Positions 36,561-48,012 of a stretch of DNA of 64,000 nucleotides are shown one piece after another. Every line of letters begins with the position of its first letter. Position 1 is the first letter of the stretch. The notes under the pieces were generated by a model. The model saw nothing but the letters and a program-made list of their open reading frames with translations, was not told where the DNA came from and did not search any database. Origin of the DNA: Siphonodentalium dalli. Taxonomy: Eukaryota; Mollusca; Scaphopoda; Gadilida; Siphonodentaliidae. The position numbers and the translations under genes are program-made. Where the stretch lies: the NCBI GenBank assembly GCA_032622095.1, contig CP136069.1:162679043-162743042 (forward strand). The letters run 5' to 3'.

Positions 36561-37649
36561 GCATTTCAGCCGGGCTGTCGAGAAACACAGTACCTGGATT
36601 AACCGTAGAAACAAAGAACTTGCACCTCGCTTGATGTGGGGTTCTCTAATGTCTGATAGCTTTGTCCATTAATAAACAAAACCAGCACAAATGTCATGCT
36701 GTTTCAAATAAATGACGTGTTTAATCGAGGTAATTCTGTAATAGATATAGTGTGCGACTTGGTGGTCAGAGTCCAGCCAAGACAAGGATTGTAAGCGCAA
36801 GTTAGATATCATCTTGACAATTCTTTTGATGAAAGTTTGAAAACAATTGGTAGTTCAAACCGGCTATTTACATTATCCACAAAATCATGTTGTATTAGTT
36901 GTCAATACAAGGGGCAGACGCATTTTTCACATAAATTCAGACAGAATGGTATCAGCTATTCAGCAAAGAATTTCTTTGATCTATTTGATGAAAAATCTGA
37001 AATTTCGCACATGTCCTCATCTTTATTTATTGCATAAAATAACATCGCGACCCGGTGTATTGCAATGAAGAACAAAGCCACCGCAAATAATTTAGCCCAA
37101 TGAAAAACGAATGTTGGTATTCGGGCTAGATCATCCAAAGAAGGAGCAATCAACTGGAAATATTAGAAATTAACATTCTTAAATATAAACAAAACATTTA
37201 TGGGTGGATGTCTTTCTGCATGAAAATAATTATGAAATTTCTTGAATTAAGACAAATTAAGTCTCCACTCATGATCTTCAGGTATTATATGATATACTGT
37301 TGAAAAAGTTCTATCTTATACCGAAGTTCTTGTTACCGAGAAATGGCAACATTTTACATGTGTCATGCCATCAAAGTATAGTAAATGGGGGTTATAATAC
37401 CCAAATGGGACGGTCATTCTTAAATATTGTATCACAATAATCGCTTGTGTCAAATTTCAAAAAGAAATTCATGATAAAATATTTTGAGATATTACATTTG
37501 GAAAAATCAGGAAATTTTGGTGAAACATTCGTCTGATCCTTACAGATAGGGGCGGTCTGCCCTGTGTATAGGTGTTAAATAGGTCACATCCACTAAAACC
37601 GCCAGCTTTATGAAAGAATATTATATAATGGACAGATGTTGTTCTCATA
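36561..37649. other. Intron 6, middle
   Basis: About 1.1 kb with no recognised repeat or gene. Overlapping frames near 36840-37070 on the + strand are unremarkable. Confidence 0.45.
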
Positions 37650-38315
37650 ACAATCATAAATATGACGTACATTGCATGCTATTGTCACGTTTGTACCATT
37701 GGTTATGTAAACAAACATCTAAACCTAACGTTACGATTGTTTATAGACAAACACTTGGAACTACCATACCGTCCAATGAAACTGTTCCGTTGCGCTGTGG
37801 AATGCATAGATAAAATTATGGGCGCAATCAACAATCGCATTCAAATCACACCAAATTTAATTTTTATCGACCCATTCTACCGCTGTCAGTTCAAAATCAG
37901 ACTAATCCACGTTACTTCATGATTGGAAAATGATCAGACAGAAAATTTGTACATAATACAATTGTTCTTGCAAAGAGATGAATATTTTTCAATCCTAACC
38001 TATATATGGTCATAGATACCAAATAAGGCATCTTACGATGACTCGTATTGTGAATTGTAAGTTGAATAAGCTCACCAAATTATGGGTTTTACAACCGACG
38101 TACATGTATAAAGTACGCGAATCAAAATAAGGAAATGGCCCAATATCGTGACACTGCTTACAAACAATCTACTGCGCTTTTTGCGAGAAACTAAACAACA
38201 GTCGACCTGTATTTTCTCGGACACAAAGCATGTTTTGTGAATAATATGGCATTCATATAATCATTATGCTAAACTATTATTCTTGAGGAAATTATCACAA
38301 TTTGATAATGTTATT
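37650..38315. repeat. Dispersed repeat, inverted copy of 12998-13655
   Basis: Reverse-complement partner of 12998-13655, about 660 bp. The pair lies 24 kb apart in introns of the same gene. Confidence 0.8.
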
Positions 38316-38786
38316 TCTGTTTCCGTTTGTCCATCACTCGGTCCCTCCGCCCGGGTATATATTTCAGCCTTCGGTTATCGCGTCTGGATTACATTTGCTT
38401 TAGATGATTACTATCATTACTTCTTTAAAAATAGGGGAAAATTACTTTTTTTCGTGTTTCCATTCTAGAGTTATCCTGCTTGTTTATCTACACATGTGGG
38501 CTTTTGTCCGTCCGCTCAGATATCTCAGCCATGATTCATCAGATCTGAATGACATTTGGTATATATGTTCGCCATCTTGACTGCTTTCAAATGAGGTGCA
38601 AATGACTTCCCGTTCTATAGAATCATCCTTCTTTGTTTATCTGGAAATTATGTTATTGTTTGGTCCATCCGCACAGATATTAGTTTGATAATCAGGTATA
38701 TCCCGATTTGTTTTGCCTAAAACGTTCAAGTAAGTTTTCTTTGCTTAGAAATAGTCATGACCATTCCTACTTCTATTCAATTTCAG
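38316..38786. other. Intron 6, end, with degraded dispersed repeat
   Basis: About 38330-38680 contains blocks such as gtccgtccgctcagatatctcagcc and gttatcc-tgtttatct, shared with about 52120-52370. It is a degraded copy of a dispersed family, without coding potential. Confidence 0.5.
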
Positions 38787-39031
38787 CGCCAGAATTTATG
38801 TTAGTTTTGAGATATCCATGACCACCCAGACTGCTGGAGCTACTTATGCAGACCATGATGCGATGCTCTACAATGCTGCCGAACAGCTACGAACAGATTT
38901 AGAAAGCGGAAACTTCAACGTTAGCATTAATGGACTAATATATACAGCAGATGCCAATAGTTTAACATACGAGTATGCGACACCCTCTTGTGAACCAGGA
39001 TCCATACCAGTGCCAAATATGCTGAGCTGTG
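38787..39031 (+). CDS. Exon 7: second half of the unclassified domain
   Basis: A 245-bp exon, phase 2 at the start and phase 1 at the end, between atttcag and gtatgt. It encodes about 81 residues: ARIYVSFEISMTTQTAG, DHDAMLYNAAEQLRTDL, NFNVSINGLIYTAD and the end SCEPGSIPVPNMLSC. A beta-alpha-beta pattern follows directly after the RKKR of exon 6, and the last part already looks like the lead-in to the cysteine-rich ephrin-like modules. The amphipathic helix around AEQLRTDLESG is clear. I cannot name the fold from sequence alone; a SEA-like or ferredoxin-like fold is only a guess. Confidence 0.85.
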
Positions 39032-42000
39032 GTATGTATTTCCACTATAATTTATTTATAATTCGTTGTCTTAGTTTGATTTTGGATGGATTCGCTTTTC
39101 TAGCCCATTGTTAATAAAAAACAAAACATTAGCAGATGAGTTGTGAAATTGTGATATATTTTTTGAAGTGTTCTAATAGAGGCATGCTTTAATATCACAC
39201 CATTCTGCATGAAAGTAGCAAAACTAATGGAACAAAGTAAAATTTGATAAATAATAAAGCTTGGTCATTGAGAATAAGATGTACATGATTAATTGGTTCA
39301 AATCAGATCTATTTGGCTTCTTTCGATGTCATTATATTTGAACACCGAACTATAGAGAGACAGCATGTCTGTTCATCTAAATCGACACGATGCGAGCACC
39401 GCGTGAAGCTAGGATTACTGCGAAATGCATGGGTGCATTGAACATACATAGCCTTCTAACAAGCGATTGCGTCCTCGACTAGTATCAGATTATTTTTTTC
39501 GAGTTCATACTCAGCGAAACTAAAAGCTGGGTGAAGAACAGTCTTATTGTTATCTTTAGGGCATACCTGTGAATAGTCGAATACCGTATATATCACGAAG
39601 AAAGTAAAAAGCCCACACGATTATGAAATTCGACTCGAAAGCACCACATAACCGGTCGGACGCCTAAGTTATTGTCACATAAATATACATTGCATCAAAA
39701 TAGCTGTGTGATTGTCCATTCGGCGAATTGAATTCAAGATGGTGAACACTTCCAACATACAGAGATGCTGTGAGACATCACCAAAAGTCAAATCCTATAG
39801 TATCGTTTAGTCTACACTATTAGCAAACTAACGCCAGATCACAATCACGACGATGAAAATAGTCCGGAACCGGATTGACGTGCGTAAATAAATTATACAC
39901 AATGAACCTGTCAAAAGCACCTTTAACCACCCTCCCCTGATAAAGGCCCACGTGTTCGATACATTACATTCGATGGTATTACAAGAACATTTATCGTATC
40001 ATCGATTGCACACAACCCCGCGGAGATGAGCGTCATGGGAACGTTCTTTTTAGATCAAATGATAACTCAAAACGATATAATTGCATAACATCCGGAATTA
40101 TCGATATGGCACCGATCGCCATCACCAAAAATTGAACTGATGTCCGTTACAGAATTAAGCTTGGGTCCGACTGAAAGAAACAACCGATCTCGTTCACCGC
40201 ATAGCACATGTCAGACTGCACACTTTTGTAGATTCTGTGATTGAGTATTAGGATTTGCCCTACACGTCTCTGATATAAAGTGATAACAAAAATTGGTACA
40301 TTTGTAATGAAATGAAACTGGATAACCTTTATTAATTTGCTAATACATGTACCATAATCACGAACATCCGATGCTCCTATGTATACAAGTGCGAAGTTGG
40401 GAAAAATATCTTTTTTAGGATCTGGCGATGGTGATTAAAGTATATTACTTACCAAGCCGATAACATCAGTTCTAGTTCATAAGTGGATACCAGACGGTCT
40501 AGGGAATTGTGGACTGGGACCAGATTCAATGATTGGGAATAAAATATGATAGACCGATATAGCTTTATTCAATGCACCCGCAACTGACATTCAGCAGAAT
40601 GATTTCAATCTATTTGTTGTCCAGCTAAGTTGTGCATCATAACAATATTACGAAATTCGCAACTCCCAGCTCGATCGTTCATGGAAACTCGTTTATGCTT
40701 CCAATCTCATGCTTTGATGAACATTCTGTTATCTGTATTATATGTTATTATCTCTTTGTGTAAATTATGATAAGGAGAGATGTTTATAAAATTGAAACTT
40801 GTTTTCGCCGTAAGGGGGTGGGGAGCGAAATTGGGTCAACATTTTCAACATTTTGAAATTTCATTTAAAAAATATTCGGACCCGAATTATAATCCGTGCT
40901 AGTATGGCTTAAGCTACAGTTGGTCTGTGGCAAATTCCAAGCTGTGCACACACGGAGACCCCAACTAGCCACGTGCCTAGTCTCACCTTATTGGCGGATA
41001 TGTATGGTATCAGAATGCATAATCAACTGCATAGCCACCACCTCCTCTTAATTCAAATACTCAGCTTGTAAAGTTGATATGTGTATGTATATATAGCACA
41101 GGCGCACTATAGTATACATATGGACATGTTTTATTTCATTCGCCCAGCTTAATAAATTAAGTAATGACAATAAATCGATAATGTCTTCGTAATTCGAGCA
41201 TGTATACACTTTCACATGGGAGATAATTTACTAAATTTTCGTACTACGGAAAAAGCGTACCTGTCGAAATTTTCAAATACTCACACAAATTGTCCCATCT
41301 CGCAGAACGTTGCTTCTAGAAGCAAAATTTGATCTGTAAGGCTGTCCAAACCTATGGTGAAAAAATTGCAGTTTTGTCCAGTCTGTCGGGCTAAAATCAC
41401 TGTCGGACTAGACTAAAGCATTAGGTCAAATCTCTCCTCATTTGCTCAGTTTTTTTCTCTCAAGCATTCGAATGTTAACGAAATACTAAGCGAAGACAAA
41501 TATAAGGAAAGACATTCCTTTTCAATAAGTATACATAGTTATATATGGTCTATTGAATGTGCACATGATGCGAATAAGGGACATGAACAAAATTGCAACT
41601 AATTCAACCTTTTTTATAGTGAAAAGAAGCAATTTATGATATGCAACATTTTAATTGTGGTGTTTTTTTTGTGGCGCTTTTGTGTTTCTGATTTAGTCCT
41701 ACGAAGAGGAGGAAATACTATGGAAATACTATGGCCTTGAAAACAATCCAATCATAATTATCAAATCAGGAACAGTTTCGAAAATATGACTTAAACAACA
41801 TTTTAGAGTGCCACCAACACATTTGACGTATTAATTGCAGCTTTTATCCATCGTGGTATAATAGACAGTTAAAAGTATATATATACAAAAGAGTAGGATC
41901 TGCCTGTCTGCATGTCTGTCCAATTTTTTTCTTCCAGACCCCTGGACCGATTTCAACAAAATTTTGTGTTTCAGTTTGTTAATAATATTTGTTCATATGT

Positions 42001-42060
42001 GTAGAGTGCTTTGTATTAACTTTGGAAACGAAGCTAACTTCATGTTTTCTGATTTGCCAG
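39032..42060. other. Intron 7
   Basis: About 3.0 kb. Read on both strands I find no coding match, tandem array, clear inverted repeat or member of the families named elsewhere. It ends with gatttgccag. Confidence 0.5.
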
Positions 42061-42222
42061 TTGATTGTCCACCGGGAACGTACCACGAGGCCCTCGACAA
42101 TGTGTGCTACAAATGTCCAAAGGGGTCATATCAGGACCTAAGTGGGCAAACAAGTTGTTTGGCGTGTGTTGAAGGCAAATCGACTGCTGTGACTGGTTCT
42201 GTCAATGGGTCTCAATGCCGGG
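42061..42222 (+). CDS. Exon 8: ephrin-receptor-like GCC2/GCC3 module
   Basis: A 162-bp phase 1-1 exon between tttgccag and gtaagt, 54 codons. It reads VDCPPGTYHEALDN, CYKCPKGSYQDLSG, QTSCLACVEGKST and ends GSQCR. The CPPGTY...C..CP.GSYQ..SGQTSC..C pattern is the GCC2/GCC3 (ephrin-receptor-like) cysteine module, found in polydom, SCUBE and Eph proteins. Six cysteines. This is the exon that ties the gene most firmly to the SVEP1-type group. Confidence 0.93.
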
Positions 42223-42681
42223 GTAAGTATAAGTATGGACAGCTATTTGTTCTAAAATCAATAAGTGTTAAACGTCAAATAAAAATTATTATTATCCATC
42301 CCTTAAATAACTCTTTCTGATTAGGCAAAAGCTGTCACGTGATAATCCGGGAAAAAGTCATATTGGACTCCCGAATGTCATATTGGAGTCCCGAATGTAC
42401 AATGTGACGTTTTTATCTGGACTCCGTGACGTCACGATGTAACTCTGCCAAATCAATATGTTAAATTGTGATGCGCGCGCAAATCTGTGGTGGATTTAGC
42501 AGAAGTTTCACTTCCACATTGAGTTTTGTTTTCACTTCCATGTTTACTGTTCCAAAGTATGCTTTCTAATGATCAAATACAGGCTTTTATAGAGTATCAA
42601 GTGCCGACAAATACCAAAAATGACCACAAAAGTTTTATTACCAAAATTGTTATAAACACACAGATAGATAATACAAATGTC
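42223..42681. other. Intron 8, first part
   Basis: Contains a short local duplication (gtcatattgga-tcccgaatgt at about 42358 and 42378). No gene. Confidence 0.5.
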
Positions 42682-42837
42682 ATTATACAATGTTGTGTAC
42701 AGTGTGTGTTTTCTTGTGCTCGTCCAGGTTGTGGTCAAAAGTCACATTTGACTCGACACTGCGTGTCCAATATGACTTTTCAACACAACCTGGACTCGTA
42801 CAAGAAAATCTTGTACTGTACTCAACATTGTATAATA
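42682..42837. repeat. Palindromic element, 156 bp
   Basis: Arms ttatacaatgttg and caacattgtataa, then ttcttgtgctcgtccagg matched by cctggactcgtacaagaa, around a core with gtcacatttgac. A reading frame at 42526-42843 spans it but has no protein features. Confidence 0.8.
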
Positions 42838-43365
42838 ACTTAATAATAGATGTCAAATGACAATCAATAAGTCAATTTCAACGTAATATAATGCATTGAC
42901 AAATCAAAACACGTCAAATTAAAATTAATATATGTCAGATTACTATCACTAAGTCAATTCCAACTTAATAGAAGTCATTTCAAAATCAAAATATTTCAAA
43001 TGAAAAATGTCACTAGAGGGCGCTGTTGATGTAATGTAGTGGGAAAGAACTCTATTGTATATATTGTAACAATTGGTGAACAAGTAGAAATTAAGAAAAA
43101 CAATTAATAGGCCTAACGCAAAAATAAATGTCTGGTATCTTTTCAATCAATATGTCAACTCACACAACATGTATTGGTTGTTATTTGACATCTGTTAAAT
43201 TTTATTTGACTTATTTTGAAGTTGGAATTGACTGATTGATTGGTAATTGACATTTATTAATTTTCATTTGTTTGATTTTGATTTTTAAACGACTTCTATT
43301 TAGTTGGTATTGACTTATTGTTATTTAACACCTATTATTTGCATTTGACATATTTTTAGACCAAA
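42838..43365. repeat. Inverted pair of short tandem arrays
   Basis: About 42840-43013 carries units of about 80 bp with gtcaaatgacaatca, ataagtcaatt-caac and gaagtcattt. About 43172-43365 carries the same units in reverse complement. The 160 bp between them is unrelated. Together with the adjacent palindrome this looks like a composite hairpin element. Confidence 0.7.
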
Positions 43366-44244
43366 ATGGCCAATTATATATAAGGCTATATAACAGGAAT
43401 CTGCAGCGTTCCTGCCAGAAAGAGTTTCTCATTATAGGGTTCCGTGATGAAAAGAGACAACTACAAATTCAACAGGTTTATTTAACAATTCTTAGGTAAC
43501 GTGATCCCCATTTCGCATATTCCGCAGATTCCTAGATAACAATAGGGACTTTGATTGCGAATGTGCATGCACTGGTAAAATCAGGACTGTCAGACCATAT
43601 AAGATGTGGTAAAATTGAAGCCCTATTGGTAAACCCAGCCTGTGTACTGATACATAAATAACTACAGTAGTACAACTACAGGTGTCCTATTTGGAAACAA
43701 TGTATAGACAAATGTATAGAAATAGAAAACTCTTCCAAGAGAAAACTCAACTCCTTAGACTACCTCCAGAAATATATAGCAACAAAATGATATTATATAA
43801 GGTTGAAGGAGAAAACTCAACCCTAAATATAATGGCATTACCCACAACATTTTTGATTTCAACATGCTAATAGTGTTACCCGCCTGTAACATTGTCAGAA
43901 ATAATTCATGCTACAGCTACGTTCTAGTGGCATTCGCAGGTCCATACCTTCTGGCAACTTGTCTCAGATGGCTATAGTGTTAGCATATGAACGACAAATT
44001 AAAATAGTCTTCAAATATCGGGCAAAATCATTTGTAACAATCCGTCGTGGGATTTCATAGCCCTAATAACTGACAGAACAACCAAATAGACATACTTTGT
44101 AATTCATAAATGTATCACTCAGAAGAATGTCATAACTTTCTGTGAAAAATTACATGGACAAATTCCAGAAAGTTTTCTCGCTGTGACTAAGCTCACATAT
44201 TTGGCTGACATTTGTTCCGTGTAATTCGTTTTGTTGGACTATAT
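43366..44244. other. Intron 8, middle
   Basis: Nothing recognised. The small frame at 43682-43870 has no family features. Confidence 0.45.
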
Positions 44245-44788
44245 CACCCCTGGTCAAGTGGTCCTGCTGATTGTCTATGATGCTGGTGGATCCTACTGAT
44301 TTGCTATTATGTTGGTGGGTCCTGCTAATATGCTATGATGCTAGTATGCCAAAGTGATGCTGTCAAGAACAATTAACGTTATTTTTTCTAACGTTGTCAT
44401 TTTCGTGATGTTTGGCTTATCTGAACAATACAAGGAAATCCGTTATGTGTGTAATACATTAAAAACATACAGGTTATAAAATAATTTAATAATGGGTGCG
44501 TTATTTGTTGCAAACCGATCATAATCTATAATATCTATTCCTGTCGTTTTACAAGCAACAGCTCAGCTATTGTTGAAATATTTTAATTTATGTCGGTTTT
44601 TCACTGTTTCATTCAGGTAATGGCTTTTTTGATTCGTTCATATTAGCTAAACACAACGACAGTGACAACTTTAGAAAACATAGTGGTAAACTTTCTTAAC
44701 TACATCAGTTTGCTCTACCAACATCATAGCAAAATGGTACGACCCACCAGCATCATAGAAAATCAGTAGCACCACTTGACCAGGGGTG
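44245..44788. mobile_element. MITE with TATAT duplication, 544 bp
   Basis: Inverted ends start CACCCCTGGTCAAGTGGT at 44245 and finish with ACCACTTGACCAGGGGTG at 44788. TATAT flanks both sides (44240-44244 and 44789-44793). Inner arms continue with gatgctggtgg / ccaccagcatcat. No transposase. I do not assign a superfamily, because a shorter TA duplication is equally possible. Confidence 0.8.
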
Positions 44789-44957
44789 TATATTTGTGTA
44801 TAATTATGTAATATGCCGGCTAACATTAAATGTATTCTACATGCACATTAAACTGCGAAGTTATTGTACACTTGTTCTGTGTAATCTGTTTTGTAGGGTT
44901 ATCATGTATAAAATTGTGCAATAAGTACGTACATTAATCCGTTTATCATCATTTCAG

Positions 44958-45119
44958 ATATGTGTCTCGCAGGACATTTCTCGACCACGGGATTAATTCC
45001 TTGTAGCAAGTGTACACATGGGTCATTTTCTTCACAACCCATGGCAAAAGCATGTGACCCATGCCCAACTTTCCAAACAACGTTCGTAAAGGGTGCATCG
45101 TCAGATTCCAGCTGCGAAG
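44958..45119 (+). CDS. Exon 9: second ephrin-receptor-like module
   Basis: A 162-bp phase 1-1 exon, the same length as exon 8, between catttcag and gtatgc. It reads DMCLAGHFSTTGLIPC, SKCTHGSFSSQP, ACDPCPTFQTT and ends SSDSSCE. Six cysteines in the GCC2/GCC3 spacing. It is clearly a duplicate of exon 8 by length, phase and pattern, and completes the two-module tandem found in polydom-like proteins. Confidence 0.92.
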
Positions 45120-45603
45120 GTATGCTATGCCTGGAGTTTCGAAAAAAAACCCCACTGTATTCAACCACCTAATATGCACACGATTGTATAGGGAAAGATA
45201 TTACACTTAATCGGGGTTCACGATTAGATTGCGATTTATATTCAAACGCAGTAACAGGTGACACCGATATTAGGATTACATTTCGAAATTATTGTATCCT
45301 GAGTTAATCGGAAGGGTGATAACTCTATATAAAACGTACCTTGACGAAATAACGGAGATTTGTATGAAAGAATTTACAAAACCACCAACTTTAAAGAGCC
45401 CTTCTTCAAACGCCTCCGTTATTTTGTTAATAATCATAGCCTTAGTCCTAACCTCGAGTGCCACGTGTTATTGCAAATTATTATCAATAGCTGTATAATC
45501 GTGAATTTGATAAGTATCTTTCGCTATAAAAATCGTGTGCGTGTTGGTTGATTCAACATACATGTGAATATATACACAAACATGTGAATTAATGGTATCA
45601 ACG
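45120..45603. other. Intron 9, first part
   Basis: Nothing firmly recognised. Overlapping + strand frames at 45292-45551 include a hydrophobic segment, but there is no gene context. Confidence 0.4.
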
Positions 45604-45867
45604 TTAACACTTTCATGATGGCAGCTGCGCTGGTGCAGCATAAAAGATCATGTGCCAGTATATTCGCTTATATATATGAGTCTCCCATAGGAAACCTCGT
45701 ATATGTAAGGGAATATACTGGCTTACAAGGTCAAGGGAAATATTGTGAGGCCAAATTGAATGTAATATATTATCTCGTATATTCGAGGAGACTCGCATAT
45801 GTAAGAGAATGTATTGGCACAGGGTTTTCGCAACGTTTCAGACAAGATCCAGTCATGGAAGTGTTAA
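45604..45867. mobile_element. TTAA-flanked MITE, 264 bp
   Basis: TTAA at 45604-45607 and 45864-45867 flanks inverted ends CACTTTCATGATGG and its near complement CCAGTCATGGAAGTG. The interior has the hairpin words tatatatgag / ctcgtatatgtaag and an aatgtattggcacaggg block, very close to the aatgcattgacacaggg of the MITE at 18394-18837. It therefore belongs to the same family. Confidence 0.8.
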
Positions 45868-45993
45868 CAATTTCTTTACTGAATGGATTCTTCCGTCATA
45901 TATAAAGTATAGGCCTACATTGGAATGGATGATCTTTTATTCATTTGGAGGGATGTTCAGGAAATATAAGCGGACAACAGACAGTATAAATAT

Positions 45994-46154
45994 GCAATCA
46001 ACGTATTTTGGGTTGCAGTTATGGGCTTTATAAAATTGTAAGTGGTCGAGCAACAATCTGTATAAATTCGCGAAGCGAAATTATACCAAATATGTTGTTC
46101 GGCCACTTACAATTTAAAATAAGCCCATAAATGCAGCATAGATACGTTGATTGC
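45994..46154. repeat. Palindromic element, 161 bp
   Basis: Outer arms gcaatcaacgta and tacgttgattgc, inner arms gcagttatgggctttat and ataagcccataaatgc, then aattgtaagtggtcgagcaa / ttgttcggccacttacaatt, around a core of aattcgcgaagcgaaatt. Nearly perfect over most of its length. MITE-like, non-coding. Confidence 0.85.
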
Positions 46155-47807
46155 TTATAATTTCGCACCGGAACATTAATTTCAACATATTAGAAAGAAT
46201 AATCCCAATTTCCGTTAGTCGAGTATCCAGTTCGAACGATTGGACAAAATTTTATTGGCCGATTTTTCTAACGAACAAAATGCGCGATAAAAGGAGTTCA
46301 AGGCCGCCAAAGTCAAGATCGACTTGAATGTAAATAGAGTGAAACTGACTTAGAGGAACAATTACCAATTGTGTCATTAATTATCACTTTTCGAATTGGA
46401 AAATTTTATACAAATTATATACTTTATTAGCCATTTTGCAATTATATCAGGAATACGCCTTCGAAAATTTAATTTGAAGTTTGCCGATTCGCAGAAAGCA
46501 GTTGGTCATCTAAATTTATGTTACATGTGAAGCCAGTTATCACTACAGCCATGCTATTTGGCAACAATTTGTAGATACATTATTGTTTGAAATCTTTTAT
46601 TATAAAAAAATGTAAATAGTTTTTCGAACATATATCTTTTTAAGGAGATTTTGACTTTCAAATTTCACAACCTCGAACATATGGTGAGCGAAGTTACTTT
46701 AACACTAATATATCTTCTCAAGAGTCATATTTCTGGGGGACGAAATTCATAGAAAATGTTTATATACATGTACAGCTCATTCGCCATCTTCTTTGGTTGA
46801 GTTATATATAGTGACGAAGATAATAAATACTTTAATAATTATGAGGTAGGATCTGGCCTTGTATAATACTAATACTAGTAATAATACAAAAATAGTAAAT
46901 GCAATTAGTATTCAAATCATTCTCGACAAATCGCAGAAAAGATAGCTTTGCCTTTTGGAAGAGACAACATTTCTGCACTTTAATGTAGATGCAAAATAGA
47001 CCAAACACAACGATCACTTTCTCATCCCTCGTCAGTGTGTGTATTCGCTAAATTTCATGTCATTTACAAAGAAACTGGAGACACTCTGTGAACATTGTGT
47101 ATGCCCATTTATTATGCCCCGGACTTGAAGTCGGCGCGTATATAGTCGACGTCTCCGTCCGTACGTCCGTCCGTCCGTACAAACATTTTGCATTATTGTT
47201 CAGCAACCGCTGGGCAGATTTAGCTGATATTTGGTATGGTGATAGAGCAGCATGTGGGAACAGCTACATGCATAGCGCGGGTTTCGTCCACCAATTTTCA
47301 CCAGAGTTATGGCCCTTTTTTACTTAGAAAATTAAATTTTTCTCTTGTTTTTTTGGTTTCCAGATGATAGCGTGAGCTTTGGTGTTACGATTGCACATCC
47401 CGTATGTTTTGGATCAGTGATATGAAAATACATGTCAAGTGCGAATTTGGGTATGATCTGATGATTTTTGGCAGAGTTATGGCCATTTTTTCAACTTATA
47501 AAATTTGAATTTTCGCTTGTTTTTGGGTTTCCGGATCGCTTGTTTTTGGGTTTCCGGAATTTCTAGAAGTGATGATTGTACGAACTATTTTTGGAATGGT
47601 CATATAGACCTCCTTGGATATCCTCAGTTTCGTCAATGCTTAATCCGAATTGCTACGGTCAGGGGCAAATGCCACGCGACAGCGTACCTCTTGTTGATAT
47701 AATTCCAGATTTCGATACCGTAATTAAATTATTCGAAAAAGAAATAAATATGAGGAACCTTTATTTATGATACAATGACGTCTCTACATTTTCTACGTCT
47801 CTTCCAG
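46155..47807. other. Intron 9, end, with dispersed repeats
   Basis: About 46650-46860 is the partner of 5612-5860. About 47111-47545 is a dispersed repeat with a ccgtccgtccgt run, ttcaccagagttatggcc and a near-exact 24-base tandem duplication at about 47517-47555, related to 5165-5560. No gene. Confidence 0.6.
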
Positions 47808-48012
47808 ATTTCGACACATTGCTGCCTGTCCAGACCACCCTTACCATTGCAAATATCGGTGTTTTGTCTAACAGCTCTGGTTTTTATACTGCATTTTGGC
47901 AACAGATCAAAACACCCACATTTGATTACGTGACTTTGGAAGTGCGGCTACCTAATGGTCAATCGTTTCTGACATTCTCTACCGGGCCGTCACCAGAAAT
48001 AATTGTGAACGG
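47808..48012 (+). CDS. Exon 10: pentraxin/LamG-like module, part 1
   Basis: A 205-bp exon, phase 1 at the start and phase 2 at the end, between ctcttccag and gtatgc. It encodes DFDTLLPVQTTLTIANIG, SNSSGFYTAFWQQIKTP, FDYVTLEVRLPNGQSFLTFS and ends IIVNG. The FTxxFWxxx / VxLxVxLPNGQS alternation suggests the first beta-sheet of a concanavalin A-like jelly roll. No cysteine. NSS is a possible glycosylation site. The phase-2 end pairs exactly with exon 11. Confidence 0.85.

Noticed and set aside
45292-45551. Small + strand frames with a hydrophobic stretch in intron 9
   Set aside because: No start context, signal peptide pattern or family match. Overlapping frames are equally open.
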